From positions 18,349,072-18,413,071 of the forward strand of contig CM065710.1 of assembly GCA_017654935.2 (NCBI GenBank): 64,000 bases of DNA. Reading direction: 5' to 3'. Source of the stretch: Phymorhynchus buccinoides (Eukaryota; Mollusca; Gastropoda; Neogastropoda; Raphitomidae). A program made the position numbers and the translations under genes. A model generated the notes under the pieces. It made no database searches. It saw only the letters and a list, made by a program, of their open reading frames with translations, and was not told where the DNA came from. This document shows, piece by piece, positions 21,515-31,949 of the stretch. Numbering within the stretch: position 1 is the first letter of the stretch; every line of letters starts with the position of its first letter.

Positions 21515-22213
21515 AGAAACCAATGCAAGTTCCTAATGCCAATGATTCCAACTCGTATTATGTAAAATGGAATGACGCCTTGAAAACAACTTTTGTTGAT
21601 GATTTAGATGTTGAAAAATTACATCAGTAGAGTCTGAACTTGATGATTTGCTTATAAATCCAGAGATTATTGCTTTAAATAGTGTTGATAATATCGTTGG
21701 CAGAATTAATGAGATCTTACTTAAAAGTGCAAATACACTAAATATGCTGAAGAAAAAAAAGAACTGTACTAACCAGCCTAAAAAGAAAACAAACAATAAA
21801 CCATGGTTTAACGTAGACTGTAATGTTAAATAGGCCAAGAAGAAGCTGATCAAGCTTTTGGTAATGACTTTAATAATGATAACGTGAATGCCTTTTTGGA
21901 TAATGTAATTACTGAAAATGAGATTATACATTGCATAAACAAGCTAAACAATAATAATTCCTGTGGACTAGATAATTTTATAAATGAATTCATGCAATAT
22001 TCAGCAGTAAAAATGCTTAGTTTGTATGTTAAATTATGTAACCTTGTGCTAATTACTGTTAAAGTACCATCTGACTGGGTAATTGGAGTTATACATCCTA
22101 TATTTAAAAATAAAGGATGCCCTGCAGATTCCACTAACTATCCAGGTATAACTATATTGTCATGCTCTGGAAAATTATTTACATGTATCCTGAATGAACG
22201 TTTAAATGTGTTC

Positions 22214-22216
<3 letters not shown>
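21515..22216 (+). pseudogene. LINE A, 5' part: pre-RT linker and RT fingers
   Basis: Coding starts without a visible 5' end: SELDDLLINPEIIALN, then NKPWFNVDCN (the KxWF-D-x2-C linker common between endonuclease and RT). After a frame change come NNNSCGLDNFINEF, VPSDWVIGVIHPIFKNKGCP, DSTNYPGITILSCSGKLF and ILNERLNVF. Translation breaks off at the 13-bp duplicated site (22204-22216) and resumes at 23241. Earlier endonuclease coding was not found. Confidence 0.85.
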
Positions 22217-22305
<89 letters not shown>

Positions 22306-22549
22306 CTTACAACAGTAATGACATATTCTACCTTTAGACACTATCCTCAGTAAGGGCATTCATTTTAATCGAACAGTAACTACTGAATGTACATTGAGCA
22401 GTTTATGAAGCTACTCCCAATCCCAGTTATAACAATGAACACCCCCTCCCCTTCCTCCAAAAAGAAACCCGCAAAACAAATCAAATTTGAGACAAAACAG
22501 TACATCGTTTGGATTTTAGAGGTCAGTACATAGAGTGAGACGGGGGAGG

Positions 22550-22625
<76 letters not shown>

Positions 22626-22639
22626 ATACACATTTACGT

Positions 22640-23048
22640 ATGAATGACGTGACGAAGAGTCTATGATGTGTCCATTATGTAAATCTGCTAAAGAGGATGA
22701 AAAACACTTCTTGCTTTGTTGTCCAGCTTATAGAGATCTGCGAGATAATTTGTTACCAAGAAAATATTCTAGAAACCCATGTTTGTTTAATGTTACATTG
22801 TTATTAGCGAATCAGAATGAAATGTTGCTTAAGAAAACTTGTTTATACGTTTATAAAGCCTTCAAGCTGCGTAGTATATTACTTAGCTAAATTCGCTTTG
22901 TTTGCTCCTTATCATCAGTGTAATGTTATTGAATATTGCATTACTTTTGTATCTATTGTATATTGTCTTTTGTATTCATGATGTTTTGTAACCCCATCAG
23001 AAGGGGCTGTGGCCTATCTGATTAAACTTCCGCTTCCGCTTCCTTCTC
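22640..23048 (+). pseudogene. LINE A family 3' end: C-terminal zinc finger and 3' UTR
   Basis: The frame 22663-22890 reads MCPLCKSAKEDEKHFLLCCP, the CCHC finger found at the C-terminus of several LINE clades, then AYRDLRDNLLPRKYSRNP, FNVTLLLANQNEMLLKK and a stop. The 3' UTR ends in tandem CTTCCG units (23030-23042). Being out of order, before the RT core of LINE A, it belongs to a different copy within the 22217-23240 insert. Confidence 0.85.
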
Positions 23049-23054
23049 TCTCTC

Positions 23055-23225
23055 TCAGCGTTCGACGTTGGCTATTCTAAATCTTCAGTCCGGCAGATGC
23101 CATGAATGTTGTCGTGAGTTCCAGGTCGGTGACTGCGCCCCACAGCTTGGTGTGTAGGTCTGTCCCCTCCGGCCAGGTCTGGTTCCTCTGGACTGTATAT
23201 AGGGGGCAATCCTGGAGAATGTGGG
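23055..23225 (-). pseudogene. LINE C-terminal fragment (I-like type), minus strand
   Basis: The minus strand reads AHILQDCPLYTVQRNQTWPE, THQAVG or TKLWGAVTDLEL depending on frame, then TTFMASAGLKI and a stop. This is the tail that follows the zinc finger in many RNase H-bearing LINEs. It forms the 5' (right) edge of the insertion whose duplication is at 23241-23253. Confidence 0.7.
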
Positions 23226-23240
23226 CTGGGGTCTGGTCAG

Positions 23241-24316
23241 AAATGTGTTCATTGAGTCACTTGGTTTGAATGGCATGGAACAAGCTGGTTTTAGAGGTAA
23301 CTTTTCAACACTCCACCATTTGTTTACTCTGTATGGCGTGATTGATATTTTGCTGTTTAAGAAAAAGCGATTACATTGTGCATTTTTAGACTACGAACAG
23401 GCATTTGATAAAGCAAATAGGTCGTTTTTGTGGCAGAAATTGATAAATAGTGGCATTAACGGCAAGCTATTAAGAGTAATACAAAATATGTACTCTCACA
23501 TTAAGTCATGTGTAGCTGTCAATGGGGAATTTTCTGATTATATTTTGTTAGATGTCGGTGTGAGATGAGGAAAGAATTTGTCACCTGTAATGTTTGCCAT
23601 GTTTTTGAATTATATGAAAGAGTTTTTTTGTCTGGTGATATGACTGGGCTTGTTACTGTTGCAAGGGAAGCAAATGAAGCAGGCATCAGTGAATCTGATG
23701 TAGACATTTTGTTGAAATTGTTTTTATTACTGAATGCAGACGACACTGTCATTTTGTTTTATGAAACTCCAGCTTGATGGCATCAAACAGTATTGTGAAA
23801 AATGGAAATTGAAATTAAATGCTAAGAAATGTAATATTGTTATTTTTTCTAAGGGTAAGGTTAGACGTTTTCCTGACTTCTTTATAGGAACAGAAAAGAT
23901 AGAGGTAGTTCATGATTTCTTGTACTTAGGATTAAAGCTTAACTATAATAACCGATTTCATGTTGCACAACGTGACCTGTTTGATCGAGCTTCTCGAGCA
24001 ATGTTTGCTCTGTTAACAAAAGCTAAGTTATTGAAACTTCCTGCAGACCTAATGATTGACCTCTTTGATAAAACTGTACTTCCAATTCTTACATACGGAT
24101 GTGAAATTTGGGGGTTTGGCATGAATTATATTATTCAAAGACTGCAACTAAAATTTTATAAGTTGGTTTTGAAAGTGCGACAATCCACTCCTTCTTTCAT
24201 GATATTTGGAGAGACAGGAAAATATCCCGTATCAGTCACTGTTAAATCCAGAATATTGTCATTTTGGTTTAACCTAGTGACACACCATCACAGTGGAAGT
24301 GAAAAGCTATCATTTA
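23241..24316 (+). pseudogene. LINE A, RT core
   Basis: Continues from 22216: VFIESLGLNGMEQAGFRGNF, LHCAFLDYEQAFDKANRSFL (motif A), SCVAVNGEFSDYILLDVGVR then a stop where Q/G would follow (motif B), and ADDTVILF (motif C, YADD with the preceding residue altered by a frame change). Next are WKLKLNAKKCNIVIFSKG (motif D), FLYLGLKLNYNN and the thumb segment KTVLPILTYGCEIWGFGMNY. Two frame changes (near 23568 and 23760) disable it. The right palindrome arm repeats it inverted at 63144-64000. Confidence 0.9.
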
Positions 24317-24705
24317 TCTTATACATATTTTCGAAATCTGTATGTGTGTGCGTGTGTCCCTTATGCACGGCCACAGTTCTCAACCGATCGACACCAAATT
24401 TGGCATCAAGCATCCTTGGCACCCTCCAAAGGTCATGCCGTCCTTACTTTTCGGAAAACTCCGCCAAGGGGTCAAAGCCCGAAGCGCGAAGCGCAAGCAG
24501 TCGAACCGTGCGCGAAGCGCAAGAACTCGAAGCGCAAAGTGCTGAGTCGGAGCACCGTGAAGCGCAAGGGAGCGGAGTCGAAAGTCGAAGCCCAAAGCGC
24601 AAGAAGTCGAAGCACAAGAACTCGAAGCGCGAAGTGCTGAGTCGAAGCAGCGAAGGGGAGTGTTTAGCTGTAAGGAGGCGGAGTTGATGCACGAAGCGCT
24701 AGTTG
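24317..24705. mobile_element. Insert of scrambled GAAGCGCAAG-type repeats within LINE A
   Basis: LINE A coding is interrupted after SEKLSFILY and resumes at VYNTLWRMYELN (24706). The insert starts with a TG-rich segment and CAACCGATCGACACCAAATT. It then consists of about 200 bp of irregular units built from CGAAGCGCAAG, CGAAGCGCGAAG and TCGAAG variants. The LINE frame happens to stay open through it. There is no clear duplication beyond a weak TTATAC/GTATAAC match. Confidence 0.65.
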
Positions 24706-24990
24706 TGTATAACACCCTTTGGAGAATGTATGAATTAAATGTACATGAAAATAAATATATCAAATACATTCATACGTTCGACATTGGTTTAAGTAGTGTT
24801 TGGTTGAATACAAATTTGCTTGATGTACACCTGTTATGGTTCAAAGAAAAGGTGAAGAGATGTCTTAAAGATAGCTTCTTACAAACCTGGTACATGCATG
24901 TTGATAATGATGAATTATATATGAACTATAGAATGTCTAAACCATCATTTGGTGTTGATCCCTGGTGCTTTACAAAAAATACATTTAACC
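24706..24990 (+). pseudogene. LINE A, post-RT segment
   Basis: Encodes TLWRMYELNVHENKYIKYI, FDIGLSSVWLNTNLLDVH, WFKEKVKRCLKDSFLQTW and MNYRMSKPSFGVD, a typical region between thumb and C-terminal zinc finger. It ends where a CA/CATA-rich microsatellite begins. Confidence 0.8.
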
Positions 24991-25254
24991 AAATCACATC
25001 AATACCCATGCTCGCACGCACACAAGCACACACACTGACGAACATAGCATATCATTTACATGCGCATGCACACATACATACAGAACATGCATACATACAT
25101 ACGTACGTACGTTCGTACATACATACATACACACAGACACACACACATCCCCACACACATGCATAAGCACATGCCAGCGCGCACATGCACACACACTCTT
25201 TCTGTCTCCCACCTTTCCCATGCCATTCCTCATCCGCACACGCTTTCATTCTCA
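24991..25254. repeat. (CA)n and (CATA/CGTA)n microsatellite
   Basis: Imperfect CA and ACAT/ACGT units from about 25010 to 25245, at the left edge of a second insertion in LINE A. Confidence 0.9.
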
Positions 25255-25790
25255 CAATCCGATCATGGTGGACAGTAGTGTTCAGAGAATAGATGGGTTT
25301 TCAGGTTGGTTTTGAAAACTGACAGGGAGTTGGAATGTCTGAGAGACAGAGGGAGTTTGTTCCAAGTAGCTGGGGCCTGAAAAGAAAAGGATCTCTCGCC
25401 ATAAGTTTTCGTTTTAATTGAGGGAGGCTGTAGAATACGAGAATCAGAAGAAGAACGAAGCTGACGAGATGGAATGTAAGTATGAAGTAGATCAGACAGG
25501 TAAGTAGGACCAGAGCCAGAAATGACAGCAAAGCTAAGAGCAGAAAGCTTGAAGTTGATCCTGTTGGAGATTGGCAACCAGTGCAGAGAGTGCAGAAGGG
25601 GAGAAACATGTTCAAACTTGGAGGACCTAAGGATTGTCGTGCAGCATTATTTTGGATTCTTTGGAGTTTGTTGAGAAGGTATTTTGGAAGGCCAGCAAGA
25701 AGAGAGTTGCAATAATCTAGTCTCGAGAGGACACATACTGAAAGAAATATATATCTTCCACAGTACTTTTTTTGTGTGACCAAATGCGTC
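25255..25790 (-). pseudogene. LINE fragment (CR1/L2-like), 3' end, antisense within LINE A
   Basis: Minus strand reads SVCVLSRLDYCNSLLAGLPK, LQRIQNNAAR, LHSLHWLPISNRI (interrupted by a frameshift in this arm), SGSGPTYLSDLL, SRQLRSSSDSRIL, YGERSFSFQAPATWNKLP and SLSVFKTNLKTHLFS. It lacks the catalytic palm. It interrupts the C-terminal part of LINE A, whose last coding block follows at 25791. The right-arm copy (61672-62185) keeps one longer frame. Confidence 0.88.
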
Positions 25791-26075
25791 TAAATTTAAT
25801 GCTTTGTTTTCCTCAAAAAATAAGAAACTTTTGATTAAACTTAAGCACTTTGTTACAGTTATAAACAGTTCTTTTCGATGATTTGTATGGACAAAATGTA
25901 ACATGCTTTGTTTTTGTAATATGGTATAAGTATATTTGTCCTAGTTATTTACTTGTTCATAATATAGACATCACTCTGTTTTGATGTTCGATTGTTTAAC
26001 TATGTGTGTACTTTGTTTTATATTTCTGTGCCGTAAGTGGGTATGAAATAAAACATTTGCCTTGCCTTGCCTGTT
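25791..26075 (+). pseudogene. LINE A, terminal coding block and 3' end
   Basis: Encodes FNALFSSKNKKLLIKLKHFV and TVINSSFR then a stop, homologous in position to FNVTLLLANQNEMLLKK in the tail at 22640-22890. It is followed by AT-rich 3' UTR with AAATAAAAC and a short (GCCTT)n tail at 26060-26072. Confidence 0.75.
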
Positions 26076-26642
26076 TTTGTTTCCAACAGATGTCACCGCT
26101 GCTTATCCATAGGGTGACACAACAGCCACCTAATTACTTTTCCTTTGAGGATTAATAATTTTTCCTGGTATGTAAAATTTTTGACGAGTAAAAAACCCAA
26201 AAGAGCGCACTATAATTTAGTTGAAGAAAGATTTATCCCGCTGTTGGTACGGAGTTGTTTCCCTTTGCTGGATTGGTGATTAAACACATATGGAGAGATA
26301 GTTGTATTTTCTCTCGGAGGAAGTGGCTACTAGTAGATAAGCATATTTATTCCACCTTTGTTTTTCTCTATTTTATATATACTAGATAAACCCGTGCTCT
26401 GCACGGCAGCATGAAGCATCTGCGTTCATAATTGATAGGAACCTGTCTGAGCAATCGAAGAAGAAGAAGAACTAGTTAGATGACAGTACATTATTGAATA
26501 TAGCTAAACCCCGTGCTCAGCTCCAGAGGTCATGACAGCAATAGTAAGCTCGCACAGACTTGGGTTTTGTGACTTTGAGAAAAGTAGGGGCCTAAATGTT
26601 GTGAAAAGTGGGAGGAGCATTTATTTTACTTTATAGTATGCT

Positions 26643-26678
<36 letters not shown>

Positions 26679-27778
26679 TCACTCACACGCGCGCACGCGC
26701 GTACACGCACTGTAGTAGACAGCACACACATCATCATTGCTTGCTTGGTTTCCTATCAATTCATGAGCGCAGATTCGTTATTCTCCGTTATGCACCTTTC
26801 AAAACAAATATGGTTAGCAAAAGCTGTACTCTCCTCCCTCTTCTCCTTCCTAGGGTATCCCCTATCCTGCTTCCCCCCTCCTGGTGTTCCCCCACCCCCA
26901 TCTTTCCCCCTCCCTGGGTTGCGCCCCCCCCCCCCCCCTTCCGCCCACTCTGCTCCTCTTAAAAAATATATATATAATGAAAATAATGATAAAAAAGACA
27001 CCCCCCCCCCCCCCCCCCCCCCCCCACCCCGACGCCGCGTTCTACCTATCGAGATATTAAAAACCGTTAAGGCTTCGTCGAAATTCGATGTAAAAATGTC
27101 ATTATAAGAGGAAGAAGGGAAAGCAGTCAGTCAGACCAGATGACACAGCTTCAAAATAATGCCAATTGACACGTGAAAAACATTTTGCCTTCAAAATCAA
27201 CTTTCAAAAGCAAAATTTTTAATCCGACATAACGGAATAAATAGACGAAGCACGTATCTTGACCCGCGTTGCAAGCGAAAGTCCGACATTTACGCGGTAC
27301 TCAAGTTTTTAGGGATCCCTCCTCGGATCCTTAGCGCAATATATTACAGATATACATTTTGTAAATAAATTTATTTGTTCTCTTCAACGTGTGTCTTGTG
27401 TTTATGTGCGTCTCATGAGTTAGGTTTTTTTTTAACTATGTCAAGGTGTTACGATCTTGGCAAGATCCAACCCAATCCTATTAAGCCCATAGGGTACGAA
27501 ATGAATATATCAGCTCTCAGGATCTCTGGTAAAATAAGTTGTTAGATATTTACTGTTCCTTGCCTTGATATAGATAGAACGTTGTTAATATAAGTATTTC
27601 TCATAAACGTTTTGTGACCTTACAGAAATGTCCCTGATGAATAATGCCTATACAGATTACCTTCATGATCAACAAGGAAAAGTCTTTAAATGTCACTTTG
27701 TCACAAGGCCAATTTTTGTCAAAATATCTTCGGTAGTTCACGTGAACACACAGAAACAACATGTTATATGACACATGA
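26076..27778. other. No gene; short microsatellites and C runs
   Basis: (CA)n at 26646-26690, a C15 run at 26924-26938 and a C25 run at 27001-27025. Around 26380-26420, ACTAGATAAACCCGTGCTCT resembles a dispersed repeat end also hinted at near 35262 (ACTAGCCGGTTACTACCCGC). No domain-bearing frame found. Confidence 0.5.
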
Positions 27779-27958
27779 TTCGCTGTCAATGCGATGCAAC
27801 TGTGACAATGCGAGTCATGATTCACGCGAAATATAAAATACTTCCGCTTTAAAATAATACTCTTCTATTTTCGCTCTATGTACTCAAGTAGACCGCATGC
27901 ATGAATTTGATGTGAATCATGACTCGCACTGTCACAATCGCATTGCATTGACAGCGAA
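27779..27958. repeat. Inverted repeat with ~49-bp arms
   Basis: CGCTGTCAATGCGATGCAAC (27780) pairs with CGCATTGCATTGACAGCG (ending 27957). GAGTCATGATTCACGCGAA pairs with TGATGTGAATCATGACTC. The loop of about 80 bp holds no gene. It is a MITE-like hairpin. Confidence 0.75.
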
Positions 27959-27967
27959 GCGAATGTA

Positions 27968-27972
27968 GTATT

Positions 27973-28038
<66 letters not shown>
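27968..28038. repeat. (TAG)n microsatellite abutting a TIR element
   Basis: About 23 TAG units run directly into the GGGG end of the element at 28039. The opposite end of that element abuts a single TAGTAG, so the microsatellite probably grew out of the target site. Confidence 0.9.
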
Positions 28039-28039
<1 letters not shown>

Positions 28040-28907
28040 GGGAAAGTAGTCTTGATTGGAACGGAGTGTAGATTGGAACAATACATTTTCTCCGAGATTT
28101 GTGTGCATAGACGATCGATTTAACTATGTAACAATTCATTTTGGTAAGGGAGGTTACCATGCAAGCCAAGATGGCGGAAAGTAAAGGCGCGCCAAAACGT
28201 TAAGTTCACAAACATTTCTCATGCCAAGCCTCTAATTAATACAGTAATGCAATTATGCCATATACATGTACAAGATTAATTGATGCAGTCAGTGCAAACT
28301 TACCCGCATACGACAGCTCAAGGACTAAATTACTCATACACTTTGAACATAAGTTGCTGTGTGGCATGCTTTGCCTGTACAATGTCATGGTTCTCTATGA
28401 CTACGATTAGTTTAGATTGGAACAAAAAGGGTGGTGCAAAATGGAACACATGTTCCGTTTAAGCCGACTAGGATAAAGAGTCTCCTTTCTTTTGTTTTAC
28501 CAAGATAAAAAGGCCTACACACTTATCTTTATCATTGTTGTTTTATTTGAGAGTTGGTTTACGTTTCCTTAAAACACTTTAAAAGACTCAAGTGTTTCAA
28601 AAGTTTTGTTTTATCTGTTCCAATTTATACCCTGTGATTTATCACGTTCCAATCTACCCACCCGTTTTATCTGTTCCAATTTATACCCTGTGATTTATCA
28701 CGTTCCAATCAACCCACCCGTGTCTTGTAAATTGGAACATTCTGTAAAAAAAAGAAAAAAATCATAATAAAAGTTTCAGTTGCATTCAACTTTTCTATTG
28801 TCAGATGAATAAATGCCTCTCAGGCTACACTGCAAGCATGGTTGGGATGCGCTATATCTTATTGTTTCAGACGTTCTTACCCGTTCCAATCAAGACTACT
28901 TTCCCCC
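28039..28907. mobile_element. MITE-like DNA element with 30-bp terminal inverted repeats
   Basis: GGGGAAAGTAGTCTTGATTG plus GAACGG at the left is mirrored by CCGTTCCAATCAAGACTACT plus TTCCCC at the right. The interior carries several ATTGGAAC/GTTCCAAT motifs, including a duplicated block around TTTATACCCTGTGATTTATC. No transposase is encoded. Flanking TAG suggests a 3-bp target duplication, hard to prove next to (TAG)n. In gene orientation it sits about 90 bp downstream of exon E, so presumably in an intron. Confidence 0.75.
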
Positions 28908-28993
28908 TAGTAGTCCCTTAAAATACAGTTCACTCTCACGAATCCAGGAGAGAGAAAAATGTGTTTGAGAAATTAGTATCAAAACCACTATAC

Positions 28994-29224
28994 CTTCGTT
29001 TTCCGGAACAAACAGATGAACATTGTTGACGGAATAGGTGGACCCAAGATCCAAAGAAATCCAGGGCCCACCGACGTAACCACTATCGCCACTGTACCAG
29101 CACACCAACTGGTCGTTCGCGTGGAACTTGGTTTGATTTGAATATGTTCGCCCGTTGGTCGCCCCACAGCAAGGAGTTTCATCGTTCACAGTGCTTTCGC
29201 AGTCTCTGCCAAATGCCCGGTTTT
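28994..29224 (-). CDS. Exon E (left arm): F-type-lectin/discoidin-like domain exon
   Basis: A 231-nt minus-strand exon with acceptor TTTTTTCTCAG (ending at 29225) and donor GAAG|GTATAG (28993-28992). In phase 1-1 it encodes 77 residues: NRAFGRDCESTVND, a double cysteine in ETPCCGATNGR, then QLVCWYSGDSGYVGGPW, ISLDLGSTYSVNNVHLFV and PENE. The W-x-S-L-D-L-G-x2-Y-x-V-x2-V-x-L pattern is the core of the F5/8C-fucolectin galactose-binding fold, which binds carbohydrate extracellularly in lectins. It is only a fragment of a domain; neighbouring exons must supply the rest. No stop or frameshift, and identical in the right arm. Confidence 0.7.
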
Positions 29225-29643
29225 CTGAGAAAAAACAACAACGAATCGATATTACTGCGATTGCTGTTGCCTCTGCCACTTGCTGTTGCTGCTGCTGTGA
29301 CTACTACTATTGTTTCTACTACTACTACAGCATACCCCGCTTATAGTAAAGTCCAGGGGAGCAAGGACTTTCCTTTACTATAACAGTTTTTTTCTTATAA
29401 ACGATGTTCGGATATAGTAAAGTTTTGATGATATTTTTTATCTTATCCGAGGACGTTTTTCAAACTCAAAGCTAACGTAAAATACAGAATATAAACCCAT
29501 CCCACCCCTTCCTCGTATGGTTTGAGGTCCAAAAAGGTGATTGGGTTTATACATAGTATATTTCCCTGTGCACAAAACAAAACTAGCTGTAAAAGCATAT
29601 AGTGTACAACCTCTAACTTTCAGAATGGCCCTTGAATCAATTC

Positions 29644-29715
29644 ATGCATGCACACGCATGTGCATGCACACACACACACACACACCCACACCCACATACA
29701 CACACACACAGTTTA
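29644..29715. repeat. (CA)n microsatellite
   Basis: Short imperfect (CA)n with CCCACA interruptions. Confidence 0.9.
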
Positions 29716-29924
29716 TCTGCGGACATTTCACCCACAGCTCACACTTCGCCTACTGGACATTATGCCTTTAGACATTATGCCTAATAATAGATTTCATGCC
29801 TGCAATAAATTATCACATTTTCATGATGCTATATATATTTTTTTCCCGATTCATTTTTTTCCACTAAGTAGTGAGAGTGTGGGTTCAATTGTTGACTTAG
29901 CTCGCCTTTTCCTCTGTGTGAGGG

Positions 29925-30225
29925 CGCTGCAGTAAAACAGATACAAATTTAATTGCAGCCAATGACCGGACAGTTCTCAATTGTATGTAATGAATTGCAA
30001 ATGAAGATTGTGGGCGGAAATGGTTGCCTTAATTTGCTGTTTCTGCCATGCGAAGGTGCTGCGGTAGAGTGGGTACAAACCTAGTAGCAGCCAATGTAAT
30101 GTTAGTTTGTCATAATAAGTTTCATGAAGAAATTTGTGGCGAATAGTCACGTGTTTTGTGCCCAAGCTATCAACTCTATTGCCTATTCTACCGCAGCGCC
30201 ATCACGCAGTGTAATCAACAAAATT
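29925..30225. repeat. Degenerate ~135-bp repeat with CTGCGG-containing units
   Basis: GGCGCTGCAGTAAAACAG (29922), GGTGCTGCGGTAGAGTGGG (30054) and, inverted, CTACCGCAGCGCCATCACG (30189) punctuate units sharing ACAAATTTAATTGCAGCCAATG/ACAAACCTAGTAGCAGCCAATG-type sequence. Class unknown. Confidence 0.6.
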
Positions 30226-30310
30226 TTGTTTAACAAAATTTATGCACGATCTCTCTTTTATCTACAGTTTAAATAATAAAGTTCACTTTAAACAAGAATT
30301 TGTAAAAACA

Positions 30311-30740
30311 GAGAGAGAGAGAGAAAAAGAAAGAGAAAGAGGGAGAGAGAGAGAGAGAGAGATAGAGAGAGAGAGAAAGAAACTTGAATGTTTTGAAACT
30401 CGAATGTTTATTGAGGATAACTAAATAAGCACAAAATATGGCTTTTTTTCATCAGGTCCTCGGACAAAGCAAGCAAGCAAACAACAATTAAACGATAAAC
30501 AACCACACAATAAACTACAATCAAAACAGACTAAGGAAATCAGAAACATGCAAGAAAAAAAAATGATTTTAAAAAAAAAATGCACACACAAACACACACA
30601 CACACGCGCACACACACACGCATGCACGCACACGCACGCACGCACACACGCACGCACACACGCACACACACATGCACACACACACACACACACATGCACA
30701 TGCACATGCACAGGCACACACACACACACATTTTTATCCA
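30311..30740. repeat. (GA)n and (CA)n microsatellites
   Basis: (GA)n with AAA interruptions at 30311-30385 and imperfect (CA)n at about 30582-30730, in unremarkable sequence. Confidence 0.9.
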
Positions 30741-30964
30741 CATGTTATCTCATAACATGACATTCAATAGGGTAATAATAATTACCAGTGAATAGGGGTA
30801 GAAAATATCAGAATTGAAACGCATAGAATGAAATAATTTGTCCTCCCGCGTTTAAACATAAATTAATTAGATGCAAGTGATTTATATATTGGAAGGGAAT
30901 CATTTTTACATTATGCGGAGGAAACAACATGGCGTACATATAGGTGATTTATAAACATTCTACT

Positions 30965-31205
30965 AAATATTTATTGTATGATTTTTTTTAAAGACGCCAA
31001 GTTGCTCTTGTTTTTAATATATGCAGGCATCTCATTCGATAGTTTTGCTCCTGAATATGTTAGGGATGACATGAAAAGATCTGTTCTTGGACGACGAATG
31101 AATATTAGACTTTTATTACGAACATTACTGATTTGGAATTGTTCACAGAGATAGGGAGGCGCCAGGTTATTCATTATCTTAAACATAAGCACGGCCTTAT
31201 TAAGA
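30965..31205 (-). pseudogene. LINE C-terminal tail fragment
   Basis: Minus strand encodes KAVLMFKIMNNLAPPYLCEQ, a variable middle with NKSLIFIRRPRTDLF, YSGAKLSNEMPAYIKNKSN and LASLKKIIQ then a stop. This is the general layout of the post-RT tail of CR1/jockey-group LINEs (F-K-x2-N-x-LAP-YL, W/LxN-x-LP). Only the last 73 codons survive; upstream (minus) is (GA)n. Confidence 0.8.
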
Positions 31206-31224
31206 CGACATCTTAAGCTGAAAG

Positions 31225-31228
31225 GGAA

Positions 31229-31295
<67 letters not shown>

Positions 31296-31323
31296 CAGAG
31301 ACAGAGAGAGAGAGAGAGGGAGA

Positions 31324-31381
<58 letters not shown>

Positions 31382-31745
31382 GGAGTAGTGAGACTGACAT
31401 ATACATTGATGACGTATTTACAAAGGTCACGAAGAGGACAATTTTTTATTGTAACAAGGAGGAACCACAAATGAACTTTACTATAGGAGTTGGGTTTTTA
31501 AAAAAAATTATAACCCAGTTGCTACTATGGGTGGGTGGAGGGAGTGGTGAGACTGTGACGCATACATTGTTGACGTATTTAGAAAAGGTCATGAAGAGGA
31601 CACATTTTTTTTATTGTAACCGAGGAGCCAGTCCTGTGGGGAACCAAAAGTGACTTTACTATAGCAGTTTTAAAAAAAAATTATAACCGAGTTGCTACTA
31701 TCCGAGGACTATTTAGTAATAAAACAGTAGACCTTTGGCCGGGAA
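31225..31745. repeat. Duplicated ~190-bp segment split by (GA)n
   Basis: GTGACGCATACATTGTTGACG (31556) and ACTGACATATACATTGATGACG (31392), each followed by an AAAAGGTCA(T/C)GAAGAGGACA-like phrase, TTTTTTATTGTAAC and TTTACTATA, show a tandem duplication. A 140-bp (GA)n with CAG interruptions fills 31233-31376. Confidence 0.8.
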
Positions 31746-31949
31746 CCAGTGCTTTCCTTTACTGTAACCGAAATTGCTTATAACCGAGTTTACTATAAAC
31801 GGGCAGTACTGTATCACTACTTCCATCGTGGCTGTTTTGTGCTAATGAAAGTGCAAATACAATTAGCTTACTACTTCTACAACTATCACTTCTACTTCTA
31901 CTTTTTTTCTGCCTCTGTTGCCTGCTGCTACAAGGTGCATTCCAGAAGT

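Larger units (their letters stand above)
22204..23253. mobile_element. Insertion with 13-bp target-site duplication inside LINE A
   Basis: AAATGTGTTCATT occurs at 22204-22216 and again at 23241-23253, and LINE A coding is continuous if the intervening 1024 bp are removed. The insert begins with (CT)n (22217-22302) and contains (GA)n (22549-22624), a plus-strand LINE tail and, at its right end, a minus-strand LINE tail. A 13-bp duplication fits target-primed reverse transcription. Read on the minus strand, the terminal (GA)n would be the 3' tail of the inserted copy. Confidence 0.85.
29328..31811. mobile_element. Element bounded by Tigger/pogo-like termini (composite)
   Basis: The left end begins CAGCATACCCCGCTTATAGT (29328) after TA. 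The right end, read in reverse, begins CAGTACTGCCCGTTTATAGT (at 31811) followed by TA. Both continue with TTTACTATAAC/GGTTATAAG-like repeats. TA duplication and a CAG-start terminal repeat are features of pogo/Tigger elements. The 2.5-kb interior holds a LINE fragment, microsatellites and a ~135-bp tandem, with no transposase. The pairing of these two particular ends is an inference. Confidence 0.5.

Noticed and set aside
27779..27958. A pre-miRNA-like hairpin
   Set aside because: Arms are too long with a large loop and several mismatches; a MITE-like repeat is more likely.
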